Part shown: in pieces, positions 42,346 through 50,992 of the stretch
Layout: the number at the start of each line of letters is the position of its first letter
Numbering within the stretch: the stretch's first letter is position 1
DNA from: Larkinella punicea
Lineage (GTDB): Bacteria > Bacteroidota > Bacteroidia > Cytophagales > Spirosomataceae
DNA length: 64,000 bases
Reading direction: 5' to 3'
Assembly: GCF_003334855.1 (NCBI RefSeq)
Contig: NZ_QOWE01000004.1
Location: 1 to 64,000, forward strand
Program-made: the position numbers and the translations under genes
The notes under the pieces: model-generated
The model's input: only the letters and a program-made list of their open reading frames with translations
What the model was told of the DNA's origin: nothing
The model's database searches: none

Positions 42346-45150
42346 ATGAGACTGCCCTTTTATCCGTTCCTCTTTTTTTGCCTGATCAATTTCAATGCCT
42401 GGACCGCCGAACCGGTTCCGCTCACCCGGCTTCGGTGCGATTCCCGGGATCATCCGCTCGGTGTCGAAAGCCGTCAGCCCCGGTTGAGCTGGCAGTTGGT
42501 GTCGGCGGTTCGGGGGCAAAAGCAAACCGCTTACCGGATTCTGGTGTCCGACAATCCGCAGACGTTGGCGGCTGGTCAGGGCAATTTCTGGGATTCGGGC
42601 AAACGCGTTTCCGATCAGTCGATTCAGGTGCCGTACGAAGGAAAACTGCTCCTGGCGAGCCAGTTGTACTACTGGAAAGTGCAGATTTGGGACAAAGACG
42701 GTCAGCCGTCGGGCTGGAGCACCCCCGCCACCTGGCAAATGGGTTTGCTGACCCAAGCCGATTGGGGCAAGGCGCAGTGGATTGCGCTGGAAGAACTGTC
42801 GGCGTCGCAGCGGATTGTTCCGTTTGTCCACGACCCCAATGGGGCCAAACCGTTGGGAGACCGGAAATCGGCCCAGAATTCGCTGCCCCAGTTCCGGAGA
42901 GAATTCCGGCTGGAAAAACCGCTGAAGCGGGCCACGGTTTTCATCTCCGGCCTGGGCCATTACGAACTGAGCCTCAACGGGCGACGCGTAAAAGACCATT
43001 TTATCGATCCCGGCTGGACGAACTACGATCACTACGCCCTGTATGCAACTTACGACGTAACGACCACGCTCCGAAAAGGCGCAAACGTGATGAGTGTGCT
43101 TCTCGGCAACGGTTTTTATAACATTCCCGTTGAACGCTACCGGAAAATTGTGGGCTCGTTTGGCTATCCGAAACTGATCTGCAAACTGCAACTGGCGTAC
43201 GAAGACGGGACACATCAGGAGGTAGTTACCGATCAATCGTGGAAAGTAACCCAAAGTCCGATCACCTATTCGAGTATTTACGGCGGTGAAGACTGGGACG
43301 CCACCAAAGACATTTCGGGCTGGATGGAGGCCGGTTTTGATGACACGTGCTGGCAAACTCCGCTCGTGGTACAGGGATCGCCCCAACTGCGGTCGCAAAC
43401 CGCTCCGCCGGTCAAAATCATGGAAACCTTCAAACCGGTCCGGATCACGCAGCCCAAAGCCGGTATTTATGTGATCGATCTGGGGCAGAATATGTCTGGT
43501 ATTCCACAGATTTCGGTAACGGGGAAAACCGGTTCCGTCGTCAAAATAACGCCCGGTGAGCTGTTGGGCGACGACAGCCTGGTGACGCAGCAATCGAGCG
43601 GACAACCGCATTTTTACCGGTATACCCTCAAAGGAATCGGTACCGAAACCTGGCATCCGCGCTTCACCTACTACGGTTTCCGGTATCTACAAATCGAAGG
43701 TGCCGTTCCTGCCCAGGGCCTGCTGAGCACGATCGCGATGCCCTCGGCCGATATTCCGGTTTTGAAAGCCGTCAAAGGACTGCACATTCGGGGTTCAGCC
43801 GAAACCGTCGGAACCTTTTCGTGTTCGAATGAACTGTTTAACCGCATCGACCGACTCATCGACTGGGCCATCAAAAGCAACATGGTGAGCACCCTGACCG
43901 ATTGCCCGCACCGCGAAAAACTGGGCTGGCTGGAAGAGACGCACCTCATGAGTGGCTCGGCCCGGTATACTTACAATCTGGCGACGCTGCTGCCAAAAAT
44001 CATTCGGGATATGCAGACGGCGCAGTTGGCCAACGGCCTCATTCCCGACATTGCCCCCGAGTATACTGCCTTCGCCAGCGGTTTTCGTGACTCGCCCGAA
44101 TGGGGCAGCGCCGGGGTCATTCTGCCGTGGTACACCTACCAGTGGTACGGCGATAAACGCATTCTGGTGGAGAGTTACGACATGATGAAAAAGTACGTAG
44201 CGTATTTAGGCACCAAAGCCAATAATCACATTCTGACCCACGGTTTGGGCGACTGGTGCGATCTGGGGCCCAAACCACCGGGCGAATCGCAGTTGACGCC
44301 CAAAGGCATTACGGCCACAGCCACCTACTTTTACGACCTGACCATTCTGGAAAAAACCGCCCGTTTGCTGGGCAAAACCGCCGACGCCGATCAGTTTCAG
44401 CAATTGGCTCAGGCCGTCAAAAAGGCGTTCAACGAAACGTATTACGACGCCCAAAAAGGCCAGTATGGATCGGGAAGCCAGACATCGAACGCGATGCCGA
44501 TTTACATGAATCTGGTGACGCCCGACAACCAAGCCGCCGTGATAGCCAGTTTATTGAAAAATCTCAGGGACAATAACTACAGCCTGACCGCGGGTGATAT
44601 CGGCTTCCGGTATTTGCTGCTGGCCCTGGGTCAGGTCGGCGCTTCGGATGCCATTTACGCCATGAACAACCGCGCTGATGTGCCGGGCTACGGCTACCAA
44701 CTGGCTCATGGCGCCACCGCCCTGACGGAATCCTGGCCCGCCCTGCGGTTTGTCTCCAACAACCACTTCATGCTCGGGCACCTCATGGAATGGCTTTACG
44801 GCGGCCTGGGTGGTATTCAGCAGGACGAAAACGTGCCGGGTTTCAAAGCCATCGTCATCAAACCCGAGGTCGTGGGAGACATCACCCACACCCGCGTCCG
44901 GTATCATTCGCCTTACGGCCCGATCCGGAGTGAATGGAAAAAAAATGGTACCCAACTGGAACTGATGGTGAGCATTCCGGCCAATACCACCGCCACGGTG
45001 TATCTCCCCACCGCCAACGGCAGCCCGATTCTGGAAAGCGACAAAGCCCTTGATCAGCAGAAAGATATCAAGGTGCTGCGGACGGAAAGCACCCAAACCG
45101 TCGTGACTATTGGCTCGGGCAGTTATGTGTTTAAAATCAATAATCTTTAA
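42346..45150 (+). CDS. Alpha-L-rhamnosidase, glycoside hydrolase family 78
   Basis: A 934-residue exported enzyme (MRLPFYPFLFFCLINFNAWTA). The layout is that of GH78: an N-terminal fibronectin-like part (SWQLVSAVRGQKQTAYRILVSD), a Bac_rhamnosid_N beta-sandwich (ATVFISGLGHYELSLNG), a middle concanavalin-like part, an (alpha/alpha)6 catalytic domain with DCPHREKLGWLEE and TALTESWPALRF, and a C-terminal beta domain. The first motif carries the general acid and the second a conserved carboxylate. It releases terminal L-rhamnose from glycans or flavonoid glycosides, probably in the periplasm. It faces the SusD/SusC pair across a 54-bp inverted repeat and is probably part of the same utilisation locus. 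Confidence 0.93.
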   Translation: MRLPFYPFLFFCLINFNAWTAEPVPLTRLRCDSRDHPLGVESRQPRLSWQLVSAVRGQKQTAYRILVSDNPQTLAAGQGNFWDSGKRVSDQSIQVPYEGKLLLASQLYYWKVQIWDKDGQPSGWSTPATWQMGLLTQADWGKAQWIALEELSASQRIVPFVHDPNGAKPLGDRKSAQNSLPQFRREFRLEKPLKRATVFISGLGHYELSLNGRRVKDHFIDPGWTNYDHYALYATYDVTTTLRKGANVMSVLLGNGFYNIPVERYRKIVGSFGYPKLICKLQLAYEDGTHQEVVTDQSWKVTQSPITYSSIYGGEDWDATKDISGWMEAGFDDTCWQTPLVVQGSPQLRSQTAPPVKIMETFKPVRITQPKAGIYVIDLGQNMSGIPQISVTGKTGSVVKITPGELLGDDSLVTQQSSGQPHFYRYTLKGIGTETWHPRFTYYGFRYLQIEGAVPAQGLLSTIAMPSADIPVLKAVKGLHIRGSAETVGTFSCSNELFNRIDRLIDWAIKSNMVSTLTDCPHREKLGWLEETHLMSGSARYTYNLATLLPKIIRDMQTAQLANGLIPDIAPEYTAFASGFRDSPEWGSAGVILPWYTYQWYGDKRILVESYDMMKKYVAYLGTKANNHILTHGLGDWCDLGPKPPGESQLTPKGITATATYFYDLTILEKTARLLGKTADADQFQQLAQAVKKAFNETYYDAQKGQYGSGSQTSNAMPIYMNLVTPDNQAAVIASLLKNLRDNNYSLTAGDIGFRYLLLALGQVGASDAIYAMNNRADVPGYGYQLAHGATALTESWPALRFVSNNHFMLGHLMEWLYGGLGGIQQDENVPGFKAIVIKPEVVGDITHTRVRYHSPYGPIRSEWKKNGTQLELMVSIPANTTATVYLPTANGSPILESDKALDQQKDIKVLRTESTQTVVTIGSGSYVFKINNL

Positions 45151-45158
45151 ATAACTAT

Positions 45159-45293
45159 GACTTTCGCTTTTTGCCCCTAAATCCCCTAAAGGACGGTCGG
45201 CCGCTGCCGGACTTGGACGCTACCCTTCCGGATGCAAAAAGTCCGGCAGCGGCCGACCGTCCTTTAGGGGATTTAGGGGCAAAAGCGAAAGTC
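45159..45293. repeat. Large near-perfect inverted repeat, about 54 bp per arm
   Basis: Left arm 45159-45213 and right arm 45240-45293 are reverse complements over 54 bp with one unpaired T (a run of five T against four A). The loop is 26 bases. The arms contain cccctaaatcccctaaagga and a GC-rich cggccgctgccgga block. The element begins 9 bases after the rhamnosidase stop and ends 10 bases before the SusD stop. It is far longer than a normal terminator and resembles intergenic 'CCCCTAAA' hairpins I recall in other Bacteroidota. Confidence 0.8.
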
Positions 45294-45303
45294 TTACGTT
45301 CAT

Positions 45304-46803
45304 TTACCACCCCGGATTCTGCGTCAGATTCGGATTGAGCTGGCGTTCTTTGGCGGGAATGGGAAACAGGTAATGCTTCTTTTCATCGAACGGACGGCCT
45401 TTGGAGGTCAGTTCCAGATAGGCTTTTTTCCAGCGAACCAGATCCCGCCAGCGGTGACCTTCCAGCCCAAGCTCCACCACCCGTTCGTGGGCAATCCACT
45501 CCATGAAAGCGGTTTTCGACAAACCGGGGTCGAGTTCCTGCAAACCGGCCCGTTTCCGCACGCGGTTGACGGCGGCATAGGCCTCGGCGGTCGGCCCGGA
45601 CGCGGAGTTGGTCGCTTCGGCAAACATCAGCAAAACGTCGGCAAAACGCAGCAGCCGGATGTTGACGTCCGAACCCGTCGTCCAGTCGAACTCGTTCCCG
45701 CCATCTTTCTGGTATTTCCGGACGGCAAAATCCGCCGGTAAAACGTCGAACCAGGACGTGTATTCCAGCACTTTGTAATAATCCAGTCCGTCGAATTTGC
45801 TCCCCTGTGGCCCAAAAACCGAAGCCAGTAGCCGCGTGTCGCCCACTTCAAACTGCTTGACGTACCACTCCGACGGAATCACGTTGTTGTAGGCCCGGCC
45901 CCGAACGCCCATTTCAAGGGGCCGCAAACCGCCCGTTCCACATTCATCACAGAACGCGCCGGGATTGACCGTTGCCGAAAACTGGACTTCAAAGAGCGAT
46001 TCTTTGTTGTTCTCGTTTATATTCGTGTGGTTATCCCGATAATTCGGCACCAGATCATAAACATTCGAATCGATGATTTCTTTGAACAGCCGGGCAGCGG
46101 CCGCGTAATCGGTCTGGCTGTTGGTCAGGTTGGCGCGGTACAGCAAGGCTTTGGCCCGGAATCCTTTGGCGGCTCCGCGCGTGGCCCGGCCAATTTCGTC
46201 GCCTTCATACAAAACGGGCAAGCGTTTTTCGGCTTCCTCAAAATCTTTCAGAATGGCCGCGTACACCTGCGAAACCGCAATCCGGGTCGGTTGCTTCTCT
46301 TCGGGTTTGCTCACATCGACCACTTTCAGAATCAGCGGCACATCGCCGAAATTCGTCACCAGCGTGAAGTAATACATCGCCCGCAGAAAATACGCTTCGC
46401 CCAGCAAACGGCTCTTCTTAGCCTCGTTCATCGGAACGCCCGGAATGCGGGTAATGGCCAGATTAGCCCGGTAAATACCCTGGTAACAACCCGTCCAAAG
46501 GAAATTGTATACTTCCGTGCTGGCATCAGCTTCGGCTTCGCGCATCAACACCAGACTCGGACTGGTCGACACCGTGGCCTCGGTTTCGTCCGACATCAGT
46601 TCCTGGGTCAAATGCATAATCTGGGAATACAGATCCGGCGACGCCAAGGTCGCATAAGCCGCATTGACGGCCTTGAGCGCATCTTCCTCCGTTTTGTAAT
46701 AATTATCCGTCGTCAGCACATTCACATTCTGAACGTCCAGCGCCTTGTCGCTGCAGCCAGCCACCAACCCGGCCACCAGCAAAAGCGTGCTTATCTTTTT
46801 CAT
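45304..46803 (-). CDS. SusD/RagB family nutrient-binding lipoprotein
   Basis: A 499-residue lipoprotein (MKKISTLLLVAGLVAGCSDK, lipidated Cys17). It has the helical SusD fold: a starch-binding-like TPR scaffold with NYYKTEEDALKAVNAAYATL near the N-terminus, AKKSRLLGEAYFLRAMYYFTLV, and the closing RDLVRWKKAYLELT and YLFPIPAKERQLNPNLTQNPGW that mark the family. It forms the lid of the SusC channel at the cell surface and binds oligosaccharide. It follows the susC gene across a 92-base gap that contains a 21-bp hairpin. The nearby GH78 suggests rhamnose-containing glycans, by inference. Confidence 0.95.
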   Translation of the reverse strand: MKKISTLLLVAGLVAGCSDKALDVQNVNVLTTDNYYKTEEDALKAVNAAYATLASPDLYSQIMHLTQELMSDETEATVSTSPSLVLMREAEADASTEVYNFLWTGCYQGIYRANLAITRIPGVPMNEAKKSRLLGEAYFLRAMYYFTLVTNFGDVPLILKVVDVSKPEEKQPTRIAVSQVYAAILKDFEEAEKRLPVLYEGDEIGRATRGAAKGFRAKALLYRANLTNSQTDYAAAARLFKEIIDSNVYDLVPNYRDNHTNINENNKESLFEVQFSATVNPGAFCDECGTGGLRPLEMGVRGRAYNNVIPSEWYVKQFEVGDTRLLASVFGPQGSKFDGLDYYKVLEYTSWFDVLPADFAVRKYQKDGGNEFDWTTGSDVNIRLLRFADVLLMFAEATNSASGPTAEAYAAVNRVRKRAGLQELDPGLSKTAFMEWIAHERVVELGLEGHRWRDLVRWKKAYLELTSKGRPFDEKKHYLFPIPAKERQLNPNLTQNPGW

Positions 46804-46821
46804 AAACGCATTGCGTGATTG

Positions 46822-46893
46822 TGTGAATGAGCGATTGAGTGACTGTGACGTTCGTATTGTTTTACCGCTCCATCACTCAATCGCTCATTCACA
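46822..46893. repeat. Perfect 21-bp inverted repeat inside the susC-susD gap
   Basis: Bases 46822-46842 are the exact reverse complement of 46873-46893, with a 30-base loop. The words are tgaatgagc and gattgagtga. It occupies the gap between the susC stop (46896) and the susD start (46803) on one transcript, so it sits where it could stabilise or attenuate the message and set the ratio of the two proteins. Confidence 0.75.
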
Positions 46894-46895
46894 AA

Positions 46896-49757
46896 TTAAA
46901 AATTAAGCTGTAATCCCCCCAGAAACATTCTTGACTGCGGTTGCCGGGCGACATCGATGCCTTCGCTCAGGGCCTGGTTGCCGGCAAATTCAGGATCGAA
47001 ACCGGAATACTTGGTTTTCGTAAACAGATTTTGTGCCCCCACATAGACCCGCAACCGACTGGCGCCAAAGGTCGAGGTCAGGGATTCAGGCAAGGTGTAG
47101 CCCAGTTGCAGGGACTTTAGCCGAAAATATCCGCCATCTTCCACAAAGCGGTCGGACGGGCGAAAATTCCGGGTTCCGGACGCATCCGCGCGGGGCTGCG
47201 TGGTCGACGGTTTTTCGCGCGTCCAGCGGCTGAGGACTTCCGTTCCGGCGTTGTACCGACCCAGATACCCGTTCAGCCAGTAGGCCGTGGCGTTGTAAAG
47301 CTGATTGCCCGACGCCCCTTGCAGCAAGACCGACAGGTCAAAACCAGCCCCGCTCACCGACGCGGAAAAACCGTAATAAACCGTTGGAATCGGGCTGCCG
47401 AGGAAGGTTTTGTCCGCGTCCGTAATTTTGCCGTCCTGGTTCAGATCCGCGTAGCGAATGTCACCGGGTTCGGTGCCGGTCAGGCTGGGGTTTTTGATGA
47501 TTTCGTCGCGGTTCTGGAAAATACCGACCCGCTGAAAACCGTAGTAACTTCCCACGGGCTGCCCCACCGCCGTGGCCGTTACCGTTTCATCATGCACCAA
47601 TCCACCCAAAACCGGATCGGGCCGGTCGCCCAGCGAAACCACCTTGTTTTTCTGCCAACTGGCAAAACCGGTCAGGCTGAAGCTGATCCAGTCGTTGCTG
47701 CGTTCGCCCGTCAGACTCAGATCAATCCCGGAATTATCGACCACCCCGGCGTTGGTGAGCGGAGCCGCAGCCCCCACCGATGCCGGCAATGGCACCTCCA
47801 CCAGCAAATTCTTGGTTTGTTTCCGGAAATAGTCGACCCGCAGTTTGACACTGTTTTCCAGCGCACTGACATCCAGCCCAACGTTGCTGGTCGTGGTCGT
47901 TTCCCAGCGAATGCCGGTATTGGGCAAGGTGCTCGGAAACGCCCCAACGCCCAGAAACGAGTTGGTGGGGCCGAACGGATAATTGTAGTTTTGCGCAATC
48001 AGCGACGCATATTGAAAATCCCCGACGTTGTCGTTGCCGCTTTTCCCCCACCCGACCCGCAGTTTGACGGTATTCAAATACGGCACCGATTCCAGAAACC
48101 GCTCTTTGTTGAGGTACCAGGCCGCGCCCAACGACGGAAACGCGCCAAAGCGATGACCCGGCCCGAAACGCGACGAGCCATCGCGCCGTAAAACCGCCGT
48201 TAACCAGTATTTTTTCTGAAAATCGTACGACAACTGACCCATCATACTCACCACCCGGTAGAACGCGTAGGTGCCGCCCACCGTCCGGTTACGCGACGAT
48301 TGACCCGCCGTCAGCGACCGAATGTCGTTACCGGGCAAATCATCCGCATAGGCCAGGATGTCGTCATTTCGGTAGGTCTGGCGACTTCCCGCCAGCAAAA
48401 CCGTCAGCGAATGGGCATCCAGCGTGTGCGAATAACTCAGTTGATGATGCAGTAAGGTGTTGTAATTCGTCTGTTTGGCCCGGGCCAGCGAAGCCGTCAG
48501 GTTGATGTTGTACTCACCCATGTTGAACGCGGGCATGGAATAGGCGCGGTCGAAATTACGCAGATCGAAGCCAAGCGTCGCGCGGTAGGTCAGGCCGTCG
48601 AACAACGTCCATTCACCGAACAAATCACCGATCAGATTCAGGGACGTGTGCCGGTCGTTGGTCAAAACCGACAAGCCGATGGGATTCAGGGCGTCGTTGC
48701 TGGCGTCCAGATACGTGGTACCTTCGTAGCCGCCAACTCGTCGCGGGTTGGTAATCGACAGATAGGGCGCACTTTTCAGCGCCTGTTCAATGGGCGTGCG
48801 GCCCCCGGTTCCGTCGTTGGCGTGCCGAACCGACTGGCTGAGGGTCAGGTTCTGCCCCACTTTCAGATTGTCGGTCAAATCGAAATCGGTGTTGAGCCGC
48901 ATCGATAACCGCTCAAAATCGGAGCCGAGAATAACGCCGTCCTGTTTGAAATAATCCGCAGCGATCAGGTACCGCGCCGACTCCTTGCCTCCCGCTACCG
49001 ACACATAGGCACTCCGAACCGGTGCCGGCCGAAACAACGCGCCAAGCCAGTCGGTACTGGTGCCCAGCAGCGTATCGAGCGACACCTGGTTGGTCAGTTT
49101 AAACGCCGGAATCAAGCCGCCGTTCGAGCGGCTGTCGTTGATGTAACTGATGTACTGGCGGGTGTTGAGAAGTTGGGGTTGCCGGGTCGTTTGCTGAACG
49201 CCGGTGTACAAATCGACGGTGACGCGGGGCTGGCCGGTTTCGCCTTTTTTGGTGGTAATCAGAATAACACCGTTGGAACCCCTCATGCCATACAGCCCCA
49301 TCGAGGTAGCGTCTTTCAGGACTTCGACGGTTTCGATGGCGTTTGGTGCCAGCCAGTTCAGGTTATCCGTTTGTCCGATAATCATCCCATCGACCACCAC
49401 GAGGGGCGTGGTATCGCCAAACCGCCCCGGCCCGTGAATCTGCAGCGTTGCCGCCCCGCCCGGTTCGCCGGAATTGGCCCGAACCAGCAGGCCGGCCACC
49501 TGCCCCTGCAAAGCTTGCAGGGAATTTGCGGTCACGATCCGGCGGAGGTTTTTGGCCGAAACCGTATCCGTCGAGCTGGTGTGCCGAAAGGCAGTCAGAC
49601 GCCCATTTCGGGTCGAAAGCGAATCATCGAATGGGAAAACTACGGTGGCGAGGGCGGGTAACTGAAGCGTTAAAGTGAGGACAAAAGGCGTGATAATGAA
49701 CGAATTGATCTTTATCCATATTGTTGAGAAACACCGGATAGTCGGTGGGTGTATCAT
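46896..49757 (-). CDS. SusC/RagA family TonB-linked outer-membrane protein, short N-terminus
   Basis: A 953-residue barrel importer. The plug motifs are clear: SLQALQGQVAGLLVRANSGEPG, PLVVVDGMIIGQTDN, IETVEVLKDATSMGLYGMRGSNGVILITTKKG. The barrel ends with DVARQPQSRMFLGGLQLNF. The family usually carries an N-terminal CarboxypepD_reg-like domain between signal peptide and plug; here the plug begins at about residue 70 after a hydrophobic segment (SFIITPFVLTLTLQLPALA) and 30 linker residues, so that domain is missing. It imports oligosaccharides with the SusD partner downstream. ATG 49757 is the only start that keeps the hydrophobic segment. Confidence 0.93.
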   Translation of the reverse strand: MIHPPTIRCFSTIWIKINSFIITPFVLTLTLQLPALATVVFPFDDSLSTRNGRLTAFRHTSSTDTVSAKNLRRIVTANSLQALQGQVAGLLVRANSGEPGGAATLQIHGPGRFGDTTPLVVVDGMIIGQTDNLNWLAPNAIETVEVLKDATSMGLYGMRGSNGVILITTKKGETGQPRVTVDLYTGVQQTTRQPQLLNTRQYISYINDSRSNGGLIPAFKLTNQVSLDTLLGTSTDWLGALFRPAPVRSAYVSVAGGKESARYLIAADYFKQDGVILGSDFERLSMRLNTDFDLTDNLKVGQNLTLSQSVRHANDGTGGRTPIEQALKSAPYLSITNPRRVGGYEGTTYLDASNDALNPIGLSVLTNDRHTSLNLIGDLFGEWTLFDGLTYRATLGFDLRNFDRAYSMPAFNMGEYNINLTASLARAKQTNYNTLLHHQLSYSHTLDAHSLTVLLAGSRQTYRNDDILAYADDLPGNDIRSLTAGQSSRNRTVGGTYAFYRVVSMMGQLSYDFQKKYWLTAVLRRDGSSRFGPGHRFGAFPSLGAAWYLNKERFLESVPYLNTVKLRVGWGKSGNDNVGDFQYASLIAQNYNYPFGPTNSFLGVGAFPSTLPNTGIRWETTTTSNVGLDVSALENSVKLRVDYFRKQTKNLLVEVPLPASVGAAAPLTNAGVVDNSGIDLSLTGERSNDWISFSLTGFASWQKNKVVSLGDRPDPVLGGLVHDETVTATAVGQPVGSYYGFQRVGIFQNRDEIIKNPSLTGTEPGDIRYADLNQDGKITDADKTFLGSPIPTVYYGFSASVSGAGFDLSVLLQGASGNQLYNATAYWLNGYLGRYNAGTEVLSRWTREKPSTTQPRADASGTRNFRPSDRFVEDGGYFRLKSLQLGYTLPESLTSTFGASRLRVYVGAQNLFTKTKYSGFDPEFAGNQALSEGIDVARQPQSRMFLGGLQLNF

Positions 49758-49790
49758 ATACCTGAACGGGTTAGAAGAGGTAATGTCGAA

Positions 49791-49802
49791 AGTTAATTAA
49801 CT
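49791..49802. promoter_or_regulatory. Perfect 12-base palindrome upstream of susC
   Basis: AGTTAATTAACT is self-complementary over all 12 bases and lies 34 bases before the susC ATG. Its position suits an operator or an element overlapping the transcript start. No regulator is encoded next to the pair, so what binds it is unknown. Confidence 0.35.
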
Positions 49803-49829
49803 CTTCCGTATCAAGAATAATACCAATCC

Positions 49830-49872
49830 AAAAAATAAAAAAGCCTGCGTAATCTTTACGACTACGCAGGCT
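49830..49872 (-). terminator. Intrinsic terminator of the ugd-UXS operon
   Basis: On the minus strand a 10-bp GC-rich stem, AGCCTGCGTA (49863-49872) with TACGCAGGCT (49842-49851), closes an 11-base loop and is followed at once by TTTTTTATTTTTT. This is a classical Rho-independent terminator. It lies 106 bases after the stop of the UDP-xylose synthase gene. Confidence 0.85.
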
Positions 49873-49977
49873 CCTTCTACCGACCAACTTTTTGCCCTTT
49901 TCAGGGAAATGGGCTATCCGAAACGGACTGACTATTACGGACTAAAGTTCGTTGTCACGGTAAAAACATCTGTCTGT

Positions 49978-50958
49978 TTATTTTTTTGCAAACTCCCGGT
50001 GGTAGGCGGCTTTGTACAATTCTTCTTCCGGCAGGCTGCGGAAATAATCATACGTAATCCGTAAGCCCTCTTCCCGCGAAACCTTGGGTTCCCACCCCAG
50101 AATCTGCTGCGCCCGCGTAATGTCCGGACGGCGTTGTTTCGGGTCGTCGGTAGGCAGCGGTTTAACGATCAGCTTCTGCTTGGTTCCCGTCAGCTTGATG
50201 ATTTCCTCGCCAAATTCCCGGATGGTGATCTCGCCGGGGTTGCCGATGTTGACCGGGTAGGCGTAGTCGCTCAGCAACAACCGGTAGATGCCTTCAACCA
50301 GGTCATCGACGTAACAGAACGAACGGGTTTGGCTGCCGTCGCCGAAAACCGTGAGGTCTTCACCGCGCAGGGCCTGGCCGATGAAGGCGGGCAAAACCCG
50401 GCCATCGTTGAGTCGCATCCGGGGTCCGTAGGTATTGAAAATCCGCACAATCCGCGTTTCCAGACCGTGGTAGGTATGATAGGCCATCGTGATCGCTTCC
50501 TGAAAACGCTTGGCTTCGTCGTATACCCCACGCGGACCAACGGGGTTCACATTGCCCCAGTAATCCTCGTTTTGCGGGTGAACCGCCGGATCACCGTATA
50601 CTTCCGAGGTGGAAGCAATCAGCACCCGGGCGTTTTTAACCCGCGCCAGTCCGAGGCAATTGTGAATGCCCAGCGACCCAACTTTCAGCGTCTGGATCGG
50701 GATTTTCAGGTAATCGATCGGGCTGGCGGGTGATGCGAAATGGAGAATATAGTCCAGATCGCCCGAAACGTGGATGAATTTCGAGACGTCGTGGTGATAG
50801 AACTCGAAGTTGGGCAGGTGGAACAGGTGTTCGATGTTGCGAATGTCGCCCGTAATGAGGTTGTCCATCGCAATGACGTGGTAGCCCTCTTTGATAAACC
50901 GATCGCAGAGGTGCGACCCCAGGAAACCAGCCCCGCCTGTAATGAGTACGCGTTTCAT
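49978..50958 (-). CDS. UDP-glucuronate decarboxylase (UDP-xylose synthase), SDR family
   Basis: A 326-residue extended short-chain dehydrogenase. The NAD loop is [14 protein letters not shown], the catalytic Tyr-Lys pair lies in [10 protein letters not shown], and the family landmarks are [43 protein letters not shown] and [15 protein letters not shown]. This is the UXS pattern. It converts UDP-glucuronate to UDP-xylose with retained NAD. The gene upstream encodes UDP-glucose dehydrogenase, which makes its substrate. The gap is 34 bases, so an operon is almost certain. Products can feed capsule, exopolysaccharide or lipopolysaccharide synthesis. Confidence 0.92.
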   Translation of the reverse strand: MKRVLITGGAGFLGSHLCDRFIKEGYHVIAMDNLITGDIRNIEHLFHLPNFEFYHHDVSKFIHVSGDLDYILHFASPASPIDYLKIPIQTLKVGSLGIHNCLGLARVKNARVLIASTSEVYGDPAVHPQNEDYWGNVNPVGPRGVYDEAKRFQEAITMAYHTYHGLETRIVRIFNTYGPRMRLNDGRVLPAFIGQALRGEDLTVFGDGSQTRSFCYVDDLVEGIYRLLLSDYAYPVNIGNPGEITIREFGEEIIKLTGTKQKLIVKPLPTDDPKQRRPDITRAQQILGWEPKVSREEGLRITYDYFRSLPEEELYKAAYHREFAKK

Positions 50959-50992
50959 AAAGTGAGAGTTTCAGATTTTTTAGTTGATCCGT

